64,000 nt of DNA from JBMOMT01 sp049324835 (GTDB taxonomy: Bacteria > Chloroflexota > Anaerolineae > CAYNKW01): NCBI GenBank assembly GCA_049324835.1, contig JBMOMT010000044.1:1-64000 (forward strand), in the 5' to 3' direction. Every line of letters starts with the position of its first letter. Position 1 is the first letter of the stretch. Positions 25,321 through 33,522 of the stretch are shown piece by piece. The notes beneath the pieces were generated by a model. That model saw only the letters and a program-made list of their open reading frames with translations. It searched no databases and was not told where the DNA came from. The position numbers and the translations under genes are program-made.

Positions 25321-26829
25321 TCATTCCGATCTGGCAAACTCGACCCGCACCGACATGCCCCAACGTAACCCGGCATCAAAGGTGTCCAGCGTAATGGTGG
25401 CCTTGTAGGTCACGTCGCCAGACGACAACACGGTGGGATTGAGAGCGATCTGCCGGATGTGACCCGACAGTATCTTTTCGTCGAAAGCGGTGAAAAAAAG
25501 CTGCACCGCCTGATCCGGATCGATGTGGGTGACAGCCCACTCGTCCAGGTCTTCCGTCTCGACCAGCCAGCCGGAGAGATCGGCCACGGTCACGGCCGGC
25601 GCGCCCGCAGCCGCGGCACTGCCAGTCTGCACAACGATAGCGCTCACCACACCACCGAACGGCGCCTGGATAGTCACCTCGTCCAGGCGAGCACTGGCCC
25701 GTTCCAGGGCGGCCTCGGCCTGCGCCACGTTGAGCGCGGCCTGCGCCATGGCGATTTCTTCGGGGCCGGCCTGCAATCGATCCAATGCCGCCTGGGCCTG
25801 CGCCAGCGACGCCTGCGCCTGTAACGATCCGGCCTCGGCCTGCGCCACACCGGCCCCGGCCTGCGTCACGGCGGCCTGGGCCTGCGCCACCGCCGCCTCA
25901 GCCTGGACGATCTGTTCGTCGATGCCGTCCACACGCGCCTGGGCCTCCAGCACACCCACCTCGGCCGCCGCCACCGACGCCTGAGCCGCCGCCAGCGACT
26001 GCTCGGAGGCCGTGGCGTTCTGCGCCTGCTGATAGCTGATCTCGGCCAGGCGCACAGCGATCTCTAAATTGGCAATATCCAGCCGCATCTGCTCCAAAAT
26101 ATAACCGGGGATGCCGGGCCGCGCCTGCACGGCGTCGCGCTCGAATTGCATGCGGGCCAGGTTGTTGCGCGCCTGCTCCCAATTGAGACGCGCCTGCTCC
26201 ACAGCGTCGGCTTCAGGGCCGGCCTGGAGCGCCGTCAGGGCCGCCTGAGCGCTGACCAGCAAAGCCTGCGCGCTCTTGAGGCCCGCCCTGGCAGCGACGC
26301 CGCCGTCTTGCAGCGCGTCCCGCGCGGCGATGGCGTTGGTCAGTGCAATACGGGCGCTGATCTGCCCGGCCTGGGCGCTGGTCAGACTCGCTTCGGCGGC
26401 CAAAAGCCCTGCCTGAGCGCTGCTCAGTGACGCTTTGGCGCCGGCAAGCTCGGCCGCCGAGGCCGGTCTCACCGTCTGGCTGTAACTCAGCCGGGCAGCC
26501 AGCAACGCATCCTGCGCCTGGCGCACGGCCCACTCCAGCTCATCGGTGTCCAGCCGGGCGAGCACCTGGCCGGCCGAGACTTGATCTCCCACCTCCACGG
26601 CCAGCTCGCCCACGATACCCGTCACAGCAAAGCTCAATGTCTCCACACGCGCCGGCGCCAGCCTGCCCCGCGCCCGGATCGCTGCGGCCTGGGCAGCAGA
26701 TGGTGTTGCCTGTGCGCCTGGCGTTCCCTCCCGATCACCGATCAGTTTGGGGGCCAGCAAGCTGCTGCCCACACACACCCCTACACCGAGGAGGATCAGC
26801 ACGATGACAATGATCACCAGTCGTTTCAT
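25321..26829 (-). CDS. HlyD/MacA-like membrane fusion protein
   Basis: The product has 502 residues: an N-terminal membrane anchor (VIIVIVLILLGVGVCVGSSLL), a lipoyl-like half (VGELAVEVGDQVSAGQVLARLD), a very long Ala/Gln-rich helical hairpin (about residues 100-390, heptad-like AxAQAxLxxAQA runs), the returning half-motif ATIQAPFGGVV-like VTIQAPFGGVVSAIVVQTG and beta-barrel regions. The expanded hairpin is much longer than in MacA. In an organism with no clear outer-membrane partner gene here, it may span the envelope differently. Start ATG 26827-26829 follows AAGGAG. Confidence 0.88.
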   Translation of the reverse strand: MKRLVIIVIVLILLGVGVCVGSSLLAPKLIGDREGTPGAQATPSAAQAAAIRARGRLAPARVETLSFAVTGIVGELAVEVGDQVSAGQVLARLDTDELEWAVRQAQDALLAARLSYSQTVRPASAAELAGAKASLSSAQAGLLAAEASLTSAQAGQISARIALTNAIAARDALQDGGVAARAGLKSAQALLVSAQAALTALQAGPEADAVEQARLNWEQARNNLARMQFERDAVQARPGIPGYILEQMRLDIANLEIAVRLAEISYQQAQNATASEQSLAAAQASVAAAEVGVLEAQARVDGIDEQIVQAEAAVAQAQAAVTQAGAGVAQAEAGSLQAQASLAQAQAALDRLQAGPEEIAMAQAALNVAQAEAALERASARLDEVTIQAPFGGVVSAIVVQTGSAAAAGAPAVTVADLSGWLVETEDLDEWAVTHIDPDQAVQLFFTAFDEKILSGHIRQIALNPTVLSSGDVTYKATITLDTFDAGLRWGMSVRVEFARSE

Positions 26830-26856
26830 AGCAGCTCCTTTGCCTGGGATTGCCCC

Positions 26857-29157
26857 CTACTCTGTCCTCAAAGCCACCACCGGATCCAGGCGGCTGGCCC
26901 GCCAGGCCGGGTAGAGGCCGGCAAACATGCCCAGCAGCACGGTCAGCACAATGGCCCCCACGGCCAACCGCGGCGTGACCAACAAAACGTGAAGGTTTTC
27001 CAGGTGTTCGGTGATGGCATTGATCAACCGCACCGTGCCCCAACCCAACGACAACCCGGTGAGCCCACCCAACCCGCCGACGATGCCGGCATCGACGACC
27101 ACCTCGGCCAGAATGTCCGGATCACCCGCGCCCACCGCCTTTTTGAGGCCGATCTCACGCGTGCGCTCCGAAACGACCATGACCATGGTATTGATCACGC
27201 TCAACCCACCGACGACGATGGCCAATATCCCACTGGCGCTGAGAATCAGGAAAAAAATGGTGAGCGCCTGGCGCATTTCCTCATAACCTTGCCTGGCGGT
27301 ATAGGTGCGGATGCCAGGCAGCGCCTCTCTGATGCGCCGGGCAACGATGCCTGCATCCTGACCCGGCGCGATCAGCGCCGTGATAGAACCGGCCAGGCCA
27401 GACGGCTGTCCGAGCAGAGCAGCCCAGGCATCCATGGAAACAAACGCCCGGCTGTTAAAAGTTCCGGCGATGAGGTTGTTCGGCTGCCGCTCCAGAATGC
27501 CGACGACGGTGAACTCGCGGTCGCGGATGATCAACAGGCTGCCGATTGTTAACCCACGCCCCTGAGCCAGGTCGTAACCCACCACCGTCTCGGTCAGGCT
27601 GCCCGGCCAGAGCCAACGGCCGGCCCACAGCCGCGTGGAGAAGGGGTTATCGAAATCCAGCTCGCCGGTGGGCGAATCGATGCCGAAAAAAGTCTCGGCC
27701 AGCGCATCCTCACTGGCTTGCTCTTCGAGGGTGCCGCCCCAGGCGCTGATCACCATGCCGCGTACGCCCTCAACCCGTTCCACCGTCCGCCGTATGGCAG
27801 ACTGCGAGAATGAGGCAGATCTACTCTCATAGACGGCGATACGATCTGCCGCGCCGGTTTCGGCCTCCTTCAACATGCCGTTCAGGTATTCACTCAGGCT
27901 GCCGATGACCGTCAGGGCAAAGACGCCTACCGCCACGCCGCCCACGGTGAGCAGGGCGCGTCCGTGGCTGCGCAAGAGGTGAACGAGCCGTCGCAAGAGA
28001 GCCCGGCGGCCGGGCTCGGCGCCGAGGCTACCACGCAGCGCCTGCACCGGATCCAGGCGGCTGGCCCGCCAGGCCGGGTAGAGGCCGGCGACCATGCCCA
28101 ACAGCACCGTAAAGACCACCCCGGCCACTGCCAGACGGGGCGTGGTTTTAAAGATGCTCAAACCCACAGCCGCGTCCATGATGGCGTTCGTCAGGTGGGT
28201 TGCCCCCCAGCCGGTCAGCACACCCAACCCGCCGCCCAGCCCGCCGATGATCCCCGCCTCGATGACCACCTCGGCCAGCACGTCGCCGTCGGTGGCGCCC
28301 AGCGCTTTTTTGAGGCCGATCTCGCGGCTGCGCTCGGTCACCGCCATGACCATGGTGTTGACGATGGTCAGCCCGCCGACGAGGATGGCCAGGGCGGCCA
28401 GGGCGGCAAAGATCAGGTTAAAGAGAATCATACTCCGGCGGTTTTCCTCTCGGCGCTCGCTGGGCAACCTCAGATTCACACCATCGACCTGATCCAGGAT
28501 GTTCTGTGCTACCTCGTCCGGGTCTGCCCCTGGGGCCACGACGACAGTAAGGTTGCCAAAATACCAGGGGTCGTTGAGGATGCGCCGGGCAGCCTCGTAA
28601 GAGATCTGCACAAAGTAGGCCGGATCGTTGGGCACGCGCTCCCAGATGCCCACCAGGGTAAAAGTGCGGCTCTGAAAAATGATCGCCTGGCCCACCTGCC
28701 AGCCGCGCTTCTGGGTGATCTCGTAACCGGCGATGGCCTCGTGCTGGCTGCCGGGCGCGGGAAAACGACCCTCGCGGAGGCTCATGTCGGCGCGGCTGAG
28801 GTGAAAGAATTCCATGCCGGGCATATCTGAGGTGGTGCCGTAAAAATAATCGGGGCCAGAAAAAGAGGCCTCATCGTCGTCAGGATCGAGCCGCCCATAG
28901 AGCGAGCGCAGCGATCCGGCCACGCCTGGCACGCGCCGCAGTTGGCGCAGTGTGCTCTCGTTGATGGGGTGTTCCCAGTCCTCAGGCCAGATGGAGATAC
29001 GACTTTCCGAGGCGCGTTCGTTGCCCGTGATCATCTCGTTCATGAATTCACTCAGCGAACCAACGACGGTCAGGGCAAAAATACCCACGCCGATGGCAAA
29101 GAGCGTCAGCAGGGTGCGTAATCTCCGGCGGAACAGGTGCGAGAGGATCTCGTTCAT
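26857..29157 (-). CDS. MacB-type ABC permease with tandem duplicated FtsX module
   Basis: The product has 766 residues: two complete copies of the MacB periplasmic-core plus FtsX permease unit in one chain. Copy 1 begins at the N-terminus and copy 2 at about residue 380. Each starts with LRTLLT- or ALLTVGGVAVGVFALTVIGSLSE-type sequence and ends with VTERSREIGLKKALGA / VSERTREIGLKKAVGA and TVLLGMVAGLYPAWRASRLDPV. MacB is normally a homodimer of one such unit, so this polypeptide may replace the dimer. ATG 29155-29157 is preferred to the long frame start at 29367, which runs through a repeat element. Confidence 0.9.
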   Translation of the reverse strand: MNEILSHLFRRRLRTLLTLFAIGVGIFALTVVGSLSEFMNEMITGNERASESRISIWPEDWEHPINESTLRQLRRVPGVAGSLRSLYGRLDPDDDEASFSGPDYFYGTTSDMPGMEFFHLSRADMSLREGRFPAPGSQHEAIAGYEITQKRGWQVGQAIIFQSRTFTLVGIWERVPNDPAYFVQISYEAARRILNDPWYFGNLTVVVAPGADPDEVAQNILDQVDGVNLRLPSERREENRRSMILFNLIFAALAALAILVGGLTIVNTMVMAVTERSREIGLKKALGATDGDVLAEVVIEAGIIGGLGGGLGVLTGWGATHLTNAIMDAAVGLSIFKTTPRLAVAGVVFTVLLGMVAGLYPAWRASRLDPVQALRGSLGAEPGRRALLRRLVHLLRSHGRALLTVGGVAVGVFALTVIGSLSEYLNGMLKEAETGAADRIAVYESRSASFSQSAIRRTVERVEGVRGMVISAWGGTLEEQASEDALAETFFGIDSPTGELDFDNPFSTRLWAGRWLWPGSLTETVVGYDLAQGRGLTIGSLLIIRDREFTVVGILERQPNNLIAGTFNSRAFVSMDAWAALLGQPSGLAGSITALIAPGQDAGIVARRIREALPGIRTYTARQGYEEMRQALTIFFLILSASGILAIVVGGLSVINTMVMVVSERTREIGLKKAVGAGDPDILAEVVVDAGIVGGLGGLTGLSLGWGTVRLINAITEHLENLHVLLVTPRLAVGAIVLTVLLGMFAGLYPAWRASRLDPVVALRTE

Positions 29158-29193
29158 ATCCAGCAACCAACAGTCACCGATCGGGTTTATACC

Positions 29194-29307
29194 GTAACCG
29201 CCCACCCTCCCGCAGGCTTGGAAGTGATTTCGAGTAGAAATCGGTCCAAGCCGGCAAACGATTTCAGTCGGTTTTCCAGCCTGCGGGAGGGTAGGCTGAG
29301 CAGTTAC
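29194..29307. mobile_element. Miniature inverted-repeat element A, copy 1
   Basis: 114 bp with imperfect terminal inverted repeats of about 27-30 bp (GTAAC at one end, GTTAC at the other, sharing the core ACCCTCCCGCAGGCT and its complement). It is flanked by perfect 8-bp direct repeats TTTATACC at 29186-29193 and 29308-29315, the expected target-site duplication. There is no coding capacity. It lies in the 5' untranslated region of the exporter operon. A longer relative is at 54156-54298. Confidence 0.8.
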
Positions 29308-29338
29308 TTTATACCTATAAAACATAGGTAATAACGCC

Positions 29339-29367
29339 ATTGTAGCACTGTTTCGTTGCCCTGTCAA
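29339..29367 (-). promoter_or_regulatory. Promoter of the MacB-type exporter operon
   Basis: Minus-strand TTGACA (29362-29367), 17-bp spacer, TACAAT (29339-29344). Transcription from here passes through element A before reaching the permease gene. Confidence 0.8.
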
Positions 29368-29373
29368 CCGGCT

Positions 29374-29513
29374 ACATTTCAGTCTGGGGCCGAGTTTTCA
29401 TCCTCCCGCAGGTTTTGGGTGCACAAAAGTCGTTTCCTCCCGTTCTGCGACTCTACCTGGGTGCAACTCGCCCCGACTGAACCTGCGAGAGGATAGACTG
29501 CCCCAAAAGTAAC
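29374..29513. repeat. Inverted-repeat element B, copy 1
   Basis: About 140 bp with inner inverted repeats CATCCTCCCGCAGGTT / AACCTGCGAGAGGATAG and partly matching outer arms. It aligns without gaps over about 95 bp to 54421-54516 (about 70% identity by eye). Its termini share the core CCTCCCGCAGG with element A. No target duplication could be seen. Confidence 0.7.
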
Positions 29514-29529
29514 ACCCTTTGCGGGCAGG

Positions 29530-29558
29530 TTTACATTTCGCTGCAAATGTGATACAAT
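29530..29558 (+). promoter_or_regulatory. Promoter of the metG leader transcript
   Basis: TTTACA (29530-29535), 17-bp spacer, TACAAT (29553-29558). It places the transcript start near 29565, about 245 bp before the metG start codon. Confidence 0.75.
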
Positions 29559-29586
29559 AGCCCCATCTTGGCGATGAGGATCGACC

Positions 29587-29727
29587 ATGCAGGCCCATCT
29601 CAGGAACGTTTACCACCGACAATCCAGCTGGCTGGGGGTCTCTCGTCAGTCGTCGGCAGCCAAGGGTAACATGGGGGGCCGCCCCCCGATGACCCTGGCA
29701 TCTTTTAACCACAAGCCCGACGATTGA
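29587..29727 (+). CDS. Possible 46-residue leader ORF upstream of metG
   Basis: ATG 29587 to TGA 29725-29727, with GAGGA nine bases upstream. The peptide begins MQAHLRNVYHRQSSW and carries Met at positions 29 and 35, coded inside the leader hairpin. It ends just after the upstream AAGCCCG copy. It could be a leader peptide whose translation affects folding, or a chance ORF in a structured RNA. Confidence 0.3.
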   Translation: MQAHLRNVYHRQSSWLGVSRQSSAAKGNMGGRPPMTLASFNHKPDD

Positions 29728-29767
29728 CCGCAGGCAGGCGTGTGCTGCCAACCTTGTACGCTATCCG

Positions 29768-29793
29768 GCGGGCTTCAAGCCCGCTGTTTTTTT
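29768..29793 (+). terminator. Intrinsic terminator directly upstream of metG
   Basis: GCGGGCTTCAAGCCCGC hairpin followed by TG and seven T, ending 17 bp before the metG ATG. No gene precedes it on this strand except the short leader ORF, so it most likely regulates metG. Confidence 0.85.
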
Positions 29794-29810
29794 GTTCCTG
29801 GAGGAGAACG

Positions 29811-31595
29811 ATGGCCGAAAAAATACTGGTCTGCGTTGCCTGGCCCTACGCCAGCGCTTCGATCCACGTGGGCAACCTGGCCGGCGCCGATCTGCCGCCC
29901 GATATTTTCGCCCGCTATCAACGTCTGAAGGGCAACGAGGTGCTCATGGTCTCCGGCTCCGATTCCCACGGCACGCCCATCACCGTGCGCGCCGATCAGG
30001 AAGGCCGGCCGCCGCGAGAGGTGTTCGAGCGCTTTCACGCCGAATTCCTGGAGACCTTTCAGAAAATGGGCCTGACTTACGATCTCTATACCCACACCGA
30101 CACCGAGAACCACCATCGGGTCGCCCAACAGCTTTTCAGCCGTCTGCTGGAGAACGGCTATTTACACACCCGGACAGAAGCGCAACTCTATTCGGTGAAC
30201 GAAGGCCGTTTTCTGCCAGACCGCTACGTGGAGGGCATCTGCCCCAACTGCGGCTACGATGGCGCACGCGGCGATCAGTGCGAGAACTGCGGCAAGCTGC
30301 TCAACGCCATCGAACTGATCGACCCACGCTCGCGCACCGACGGCAGCCCACCAGAGATACGCGAGACGACCCATTTTTACCTGAACCTGCCCGCCCTGGC
30401 AGATCGGCTGATCGACTGGCTCGACGACGACAAAAACCACTGGCGGCCCAACGTCATCAACTTTTCGCGCAACATGGTGCGCGATCTTCAGAGCCGCCCT
30501 ATCACCCGCGATCTGACCTGGGGCATCCCGGTGCCGGTGGAAGGCTGGGAAGGCAAATGCCTCTACGTCTGGTTCGAAGCCGTCATCGGCTACCTGTCGG
30601 CGACGGTCGAGTGGGCCAGGAACAGTGGACAGCCGGAAAAATGGCGCGAGTGGTGGTACAACCCGCAGGCCCGCACCGTCTATTTCATCGGCAAAGACAA
30701 CATCCCCTTCCACACCGTCATCTGGCCGGCGATCCTGGCCGGGGCCAGATGGCTGCTCCCTGAAGACGAGGGCCAACAACTCAACCTGCCCTACGACGTG
30801 CCTGCCAACGAGTTCCTCAACATGGAAAGCCGCAAGGTGAGCGGCAGCCGGGGTTGGGCCGTGTGGGTGCTGGACTTTGTCAGCCGCTACGACGCCGACC
30901 CGTTGCGTTATTACCTCACCGCCAACGCGCCCGAAACGCGCGATACCGATTTCACCTGGGAAGAGTTCGTGCGGCGCAACAACGACGAGCTGGTGGCCGC
31001 CTGGGGTAATCTGGCCAACCGGGTGCTCTCGTTTGCCTACAAACACTTTGACAAGCGGGCGCCCCAACCCGGAGACCTGGACGAGGCCGATCAGGCCTTA
31101 CTGTCCAGGATCGAAACCGCCTTTGAGCCTGTCGGCGCACTGCTGGATGGCTGTAAATTCCGCGCCGCGCTGGGCGAGGTGATGGCCCTGGCCCGCGAGG
31201 TCAACCGCTATCTGGATGAAAAAGCGCCCTGGTTCCAGATCAAGGCGGATCGCGCCGCCGCCGCCACCAGCATCTATACCGCCTTGCGGGCCATCGATTC
31301 GCTCAAGATTCTCCTGACGCCGTTCCTGCCGTTTTCATCACAAGCCCTGCACGAAATGTTGGGCTACGATGGTTGCCTGTTTGGTCGCCAGTACGTGGCC
31401 ACATTCGAGGAGGAGACGCGCAGCCATCAGGCTTTGTGTTACGATCCTGGCACGCTCACCGAGCGCTGGCAGCCCAGCCAGTTGCCGCCTGGTCAGCCGT
31501 TACGCACGCCGCGACCGTTGTTCAAAAAACTGGAGGAAAGTGTGGTCGGAGAAGAGCTGGCGCGTATGGCGGGCAAACAAGATGGCGCCGCGTAA
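29811..31595 (+). CDS. metG: Methionyl-tRNA synthetase
   Basis: The product has 594 residues. Class I hallmarks: PYASASIHVGNLAG (HIGH-type), a single zinc knuckle CPNCGYDGARGDQCENCG, the anticodon-binding WFQI and NRVLSF regions, and a KMSKS-equivalent written ESRKVSGSRG, a diverged form. It charges tRNA(Met). ATG 29811-29813 has GGAGGAG upstream. No C-terminal tRNA-binding domain is present. Upstream lies a terminator within a long leader, implying attenuation. The 3' end overlaps rdgB by 14 bp. Confidence 0.95.
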   Translation: MAEKILVCVAWPYASASIHVGNLAGADLPPDIFARYQRLKGNEVLMVSGSDSHGTPITVRADQEGRPPREVFERFHAEFLETFQKMGLTYDLYTHTDTENHHRVAQQLFSRLLENGYLHTRTEAQLYSVNEGRFLPDRYVEGICPNCGYDGARGDQCENCGKLLNAIELIDPRSRTDGSPPEIRETTHFYLNLPALADRLIDWLDDDKNHWRPNVINFSRNMVRDLQSRPITRDLTWGIPVPVEGWEGKCLYVWFEAVIGYLSATVEWARNSGQPEKWREWWYNPQARTVYFIGKDNIPFHTVIWPAILAGARWLLPEDEGQQLNLPYDVPANEFLNMESRKVSGSRGWAVWVLDFVSRYDADPLRYYLTANAPETRDTDFTWEEFVRRNNDELVAAWGNLANRVLSFAYKHFDKRAPQPGDLDEADQALLSRIETAFEPVGALLDGCKFRAALGEVMALAREVNRYLDEKAPWFQIKADRAAAATSIYTALRAIDSLKILLTPFLPFSSQALHEMLGYDGCLFGRQYVATFEEETRSHQALCYDPGTLTERWQPSQLPPGQPLRTPRPLFKKLEESVVGEELARMAGKQDGAA

Positions 31596-32199
31596 ACTTT
31601 TGGTGGCGACCAACAACCCCGGCAAGGTCCGCGAATACGCCGAGCTGCTGAACGACCTGCCGGTAGTGTTGACCTATCCGGCCCAGGAAGGACTGTCGCT
31701 GGAGGTGGAGGAAACCGGCGATACTTTTGCCGAGAACGCCACCCTCAAGGCGCAGGCTTTTGCCCACACCAGCGGCCTGCTGACCCTGGCCGATGACTCT
31801 GGCCTGGAGGTGGATGCCTTGAATGGCGCACCGGGGGTCTTTTCGGCGCGTTATGCCGGCCAGGGGGCCAGCGATGAGGATCGTTACCGCCTGCTGTTGC
31901 GTCATCTGGCCCACGTGCCGGCCAGGCAACGCACAGCCCGCTTTCGCTGCGTGGTGGCCCTGGCCGTGCCAGAGGGCCGGGTGTACACCGCTGAGGGCTG
32001 CTGCGAGGGGGTCATCGGCTTTGAGCCGCGCGGCTGCCATGGCTTTGGTTACGACCCGGTGTTTTACCTGCCGGAGCGCGGCCAGACCATGGCCGAGCTG
32101 TCGTCAGAGGTCAAAAATCGCATCAGCCACCGCGCCCGCGCTGTCCAGGCAGCCATTCCCATCCTGAGGCGGCTGCTGGGAGATCGGGTTCCAGAATAA
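31582..32199 (+). CDS. rdgB: XTP/dITP pyrophosphatase (RdgB/HAM1)
   Basis: The product has 205 residues. It removes non-canonical purine triphosphates (dITP, XTP) to the monophosphates. Hallmarks: LLVATNNPGKVREY at the N-terminus, DTFAENATLKAQAF, LADDSGLEVDALNGAPGVFSARYAG, GFGYDPVFYLPE and the C-terminal ISHRARA. ATG 31582-31584 lies inside the end of metG, so translation is coupled to it. A hairpin (32212-32244) separates it from the convergent acyltransferase gene. Confidence 0.95.
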   Translation: MAPRKLLVATNNPGKVREYAELLNDLPVVLTYPAQEGLSLEVEETGDTFAENATLKAQAFAHTSGLLTLADDSGLEVDALNGAPGVFSARYAGQGASDEDRYRLLLRHLAHVPARQRTARFRCVVALAVPEGRVYTAEGCCEGVIGFEPRGCHGFGYDPVFYLPERGQTMAELSSEVKNRISHRARAVQAAIPILRRLLGDRVPE

Positions 32200-32211
32200 A
32201 GTGCGTCGCAC

Positions 32212-32244
32212 CAGAGCCGGGTGGAAACAGTCCATCCGGCTCTG
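32212..32244. terminator. Hairpin between convergent genes
   Basis: CAGAGCCGG and TGGA pair with TCCA and CCGGCTCTG around a 5-base loop. No U-run follows on either strand, so a bidirectional transcript end is only likely. Confidence 0.5.
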
Positions 32245-32274
32245 ACTATCTGAAGCCACGTGTCTGCCAGCCGC

Positions 32275-33351
32275 TCAGGCTCCCATCTCCAGCCGGTAGG
32301 ACCTGTACTCGCCCTGGCAAGGCGGGCCAGGCGCTACCCACACCATCCGATCCGTCAGGTCCATGATCAGAGAAACCAGCGTTTGTTCCCTCTCGTGAAG
32401 GGGATCGGCCACATCCTCGTGCATGCAGATCGAGTTGGGATAATTGACGTGATCTCGCAGCAGGGCCTGCAGACTCTCTGCCGTCACACTGCCCAGTTGC
32501 TCTCTGAGCAATCGCCGGGCGCGGTTGAGCCGCACGTTAGAATTGGGGTAGGGGCCTGGCACTTCCAGCTTGCGCATCTTGGGCGAGAGGTAATGATTGG
32601 TGTGAGCCAGCCAGCCCAACTCACCGTATTCTATATCGTGCTCCGTGGCCGACGTCTCGACGCTGTACAGCTCGCCGTTGGCATCGGCCAGCAGGTAGCT
32701 GTAGCCCCCGGCGCGCAGTTTCGGCACGCAGGCCCGGATGGCCTCGCCGATGGTGCGGGCTTGTAGCACCGCCCGCGAACACAAGATGCGCGGCACACCC
32801 ACGGCCCCATCGGTGGGATAAACCGAGTTGATGGCCACGCCGATACCCTCGGCGTTAAAGCCGATGTTGACCAGCAACGGCCCGTAGGTCATGCCGATAA
32901 AGGCCGGACCGTCGTCCGGCCGGACTCGTACCAGGTAAACGTTGTCCCGGTCTACGCTGATCCAATCCTCGTTGTGGGCCAGGAGGACGTGACCGTTGGC
33001 CGTCTGGTCGTCTCGCACGGCCACGCAGGTACAGCCCCAGATCTGCTGCCGGCTGTCGGTCAGACCTTCGTAGCAGTTGAGCGCCCAGACTTCTTCAAAG
33101 GGCACGCTGGCCCCCTCGGCGATGCCCTGTAATTCTTCCACGAATTCCGGAAAGGCCTGCTCGCCATAAGGCAGAAACTTGCGGCCCTCCCGTTGACCCT
33201 CGGCCCAGGTCATTTGCAGGGCGTGGGCCAGCACTTCGCGGTAACGGTTCAACGCCCGGTGAATCTGGACGTGGGCAGCCTCTCCCTGTTGCCGTCCACG
33301 CTCGCGAGGGCTGCCCTCGACCTCGATGATGGGAATGGTTCGTACTGCCAT
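32275..33351 (-). CDS. C45-type acyltransferase / autoproteolytic amidase
   Basis: The product has 358 residues and resembles the isopenicillin-N acyltransferase (AAT, peptidase C45) family. The self-processing, nucleophilic cysteine is C107 in IWGCTCVAVR, followed by GHVLLAHNEDW, VNIGFNAEGIGVAINSV, and AGGYSYLLADANGELYSVE. Members are N-terminal-nucleophile hydrolases, many of unknown substrate. ATG 33349-33351 is used; the frame continues to 33441 but through the upstream region. No other antibiotic gene is nearby, so a housekeeping amidase is more plausible. Confidence 0.85.
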   Translation of the reverse strand: MAVRTIPIIEVEGSPRERGRQQGEAAHVQIHRALNRYREVLAHALQMTWAEGQREGRKFLPYGEQAFPEFVEELQGIAEGASVPFEEVWALNCYEGLTDSRQQIWGCTCVAVRDDQTANGHVLLAHNEDWISVDRDNVYLVRVRPDDGPAFIGMTYGPLLVNIGFNAEGIGVAINSVYPTDGAVGVPRILCSRAVLQARTIGEAIRACVPKLRAGGYSYLLADANGELYSVETSATEHDIEYGELGWLAHTNHYLSPKMRKLEVPGPYPNSNVRLNRARRLLREQLGSVTAESLQALLRDHVNYPNSICMHEDVADPLHEREQTLVSLIMDLTDRMVWVAPGPPCQGEYRSYRLEMGA

Positions 33352-33471
33352 TTCGCCCTCCAAAAACGCCCTTGTTTGGTTCAGGTAGGGTAATTGTAGC
33401 ACTTGTTCAAGTAAAGAGCAACCCTTTGCCGGGCACAGCATTTCGGGTTGCCGAGACCCTCACAGGTGTGA

Positions 33472-33477
33472 TATACT
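33472..33477 (+). promoter_or_regulatory. -10 box for the methylase-like gene
   Basis: TATACT at 33472-33477 with TTGCCG (33448-33453) 18 bp upstream, 45 bp before the start codon. Upstream, GCAACCC (33418-33424) and GGGTTGC (33445-33451) form an inverted repeat that overlaps the -35 box. Confidence 0.4.
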
Positions 33478-33522
33478 ATTCTCAGCGCTCGCCTGCCCAT
33501 GACCTGGAAAGGGAAAAGAGCG

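Larger units (their letters stand above)
29158..29529. other. Divergent intergenic region between exporter operon and metG
   Basis: No gene. From left to right it holds MITE-like element A (29194-29307), the exporter promoter (29339-29367) and element B (29374-29513). Confidence 0.7.
29565..29793 (+). ncRNA. Structured metG leader, putative transcription attenuator
   Basis: The leader contains a branched hairpin at 29660-29701 (outer GCCA/TGGC and GGGT/ACCC, inner GGGGGG/CCCCCC), a copy of AAGCCCG at 29713-29719, and the terminator at 29768-29793 whose 5' arm CGGGCTT (29769-29775) can pair either with that upstream copy or with the terminator's own 3' arm. It has no T-box GGTGGNACC motif and no SAM-riboswitch motif that I can see. 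The controlling signal is unknown. Confidence 0.55.

Noticed and set aside
29565..29793. metG leader as a T-box or SAM riboswitch
   Set aside because: No GGTGGNACC antiterminator bulge, no specifier-loop AGAGA/GA motif and no SAM-I core could be found by eye. I report it as an unclassified attenuator.
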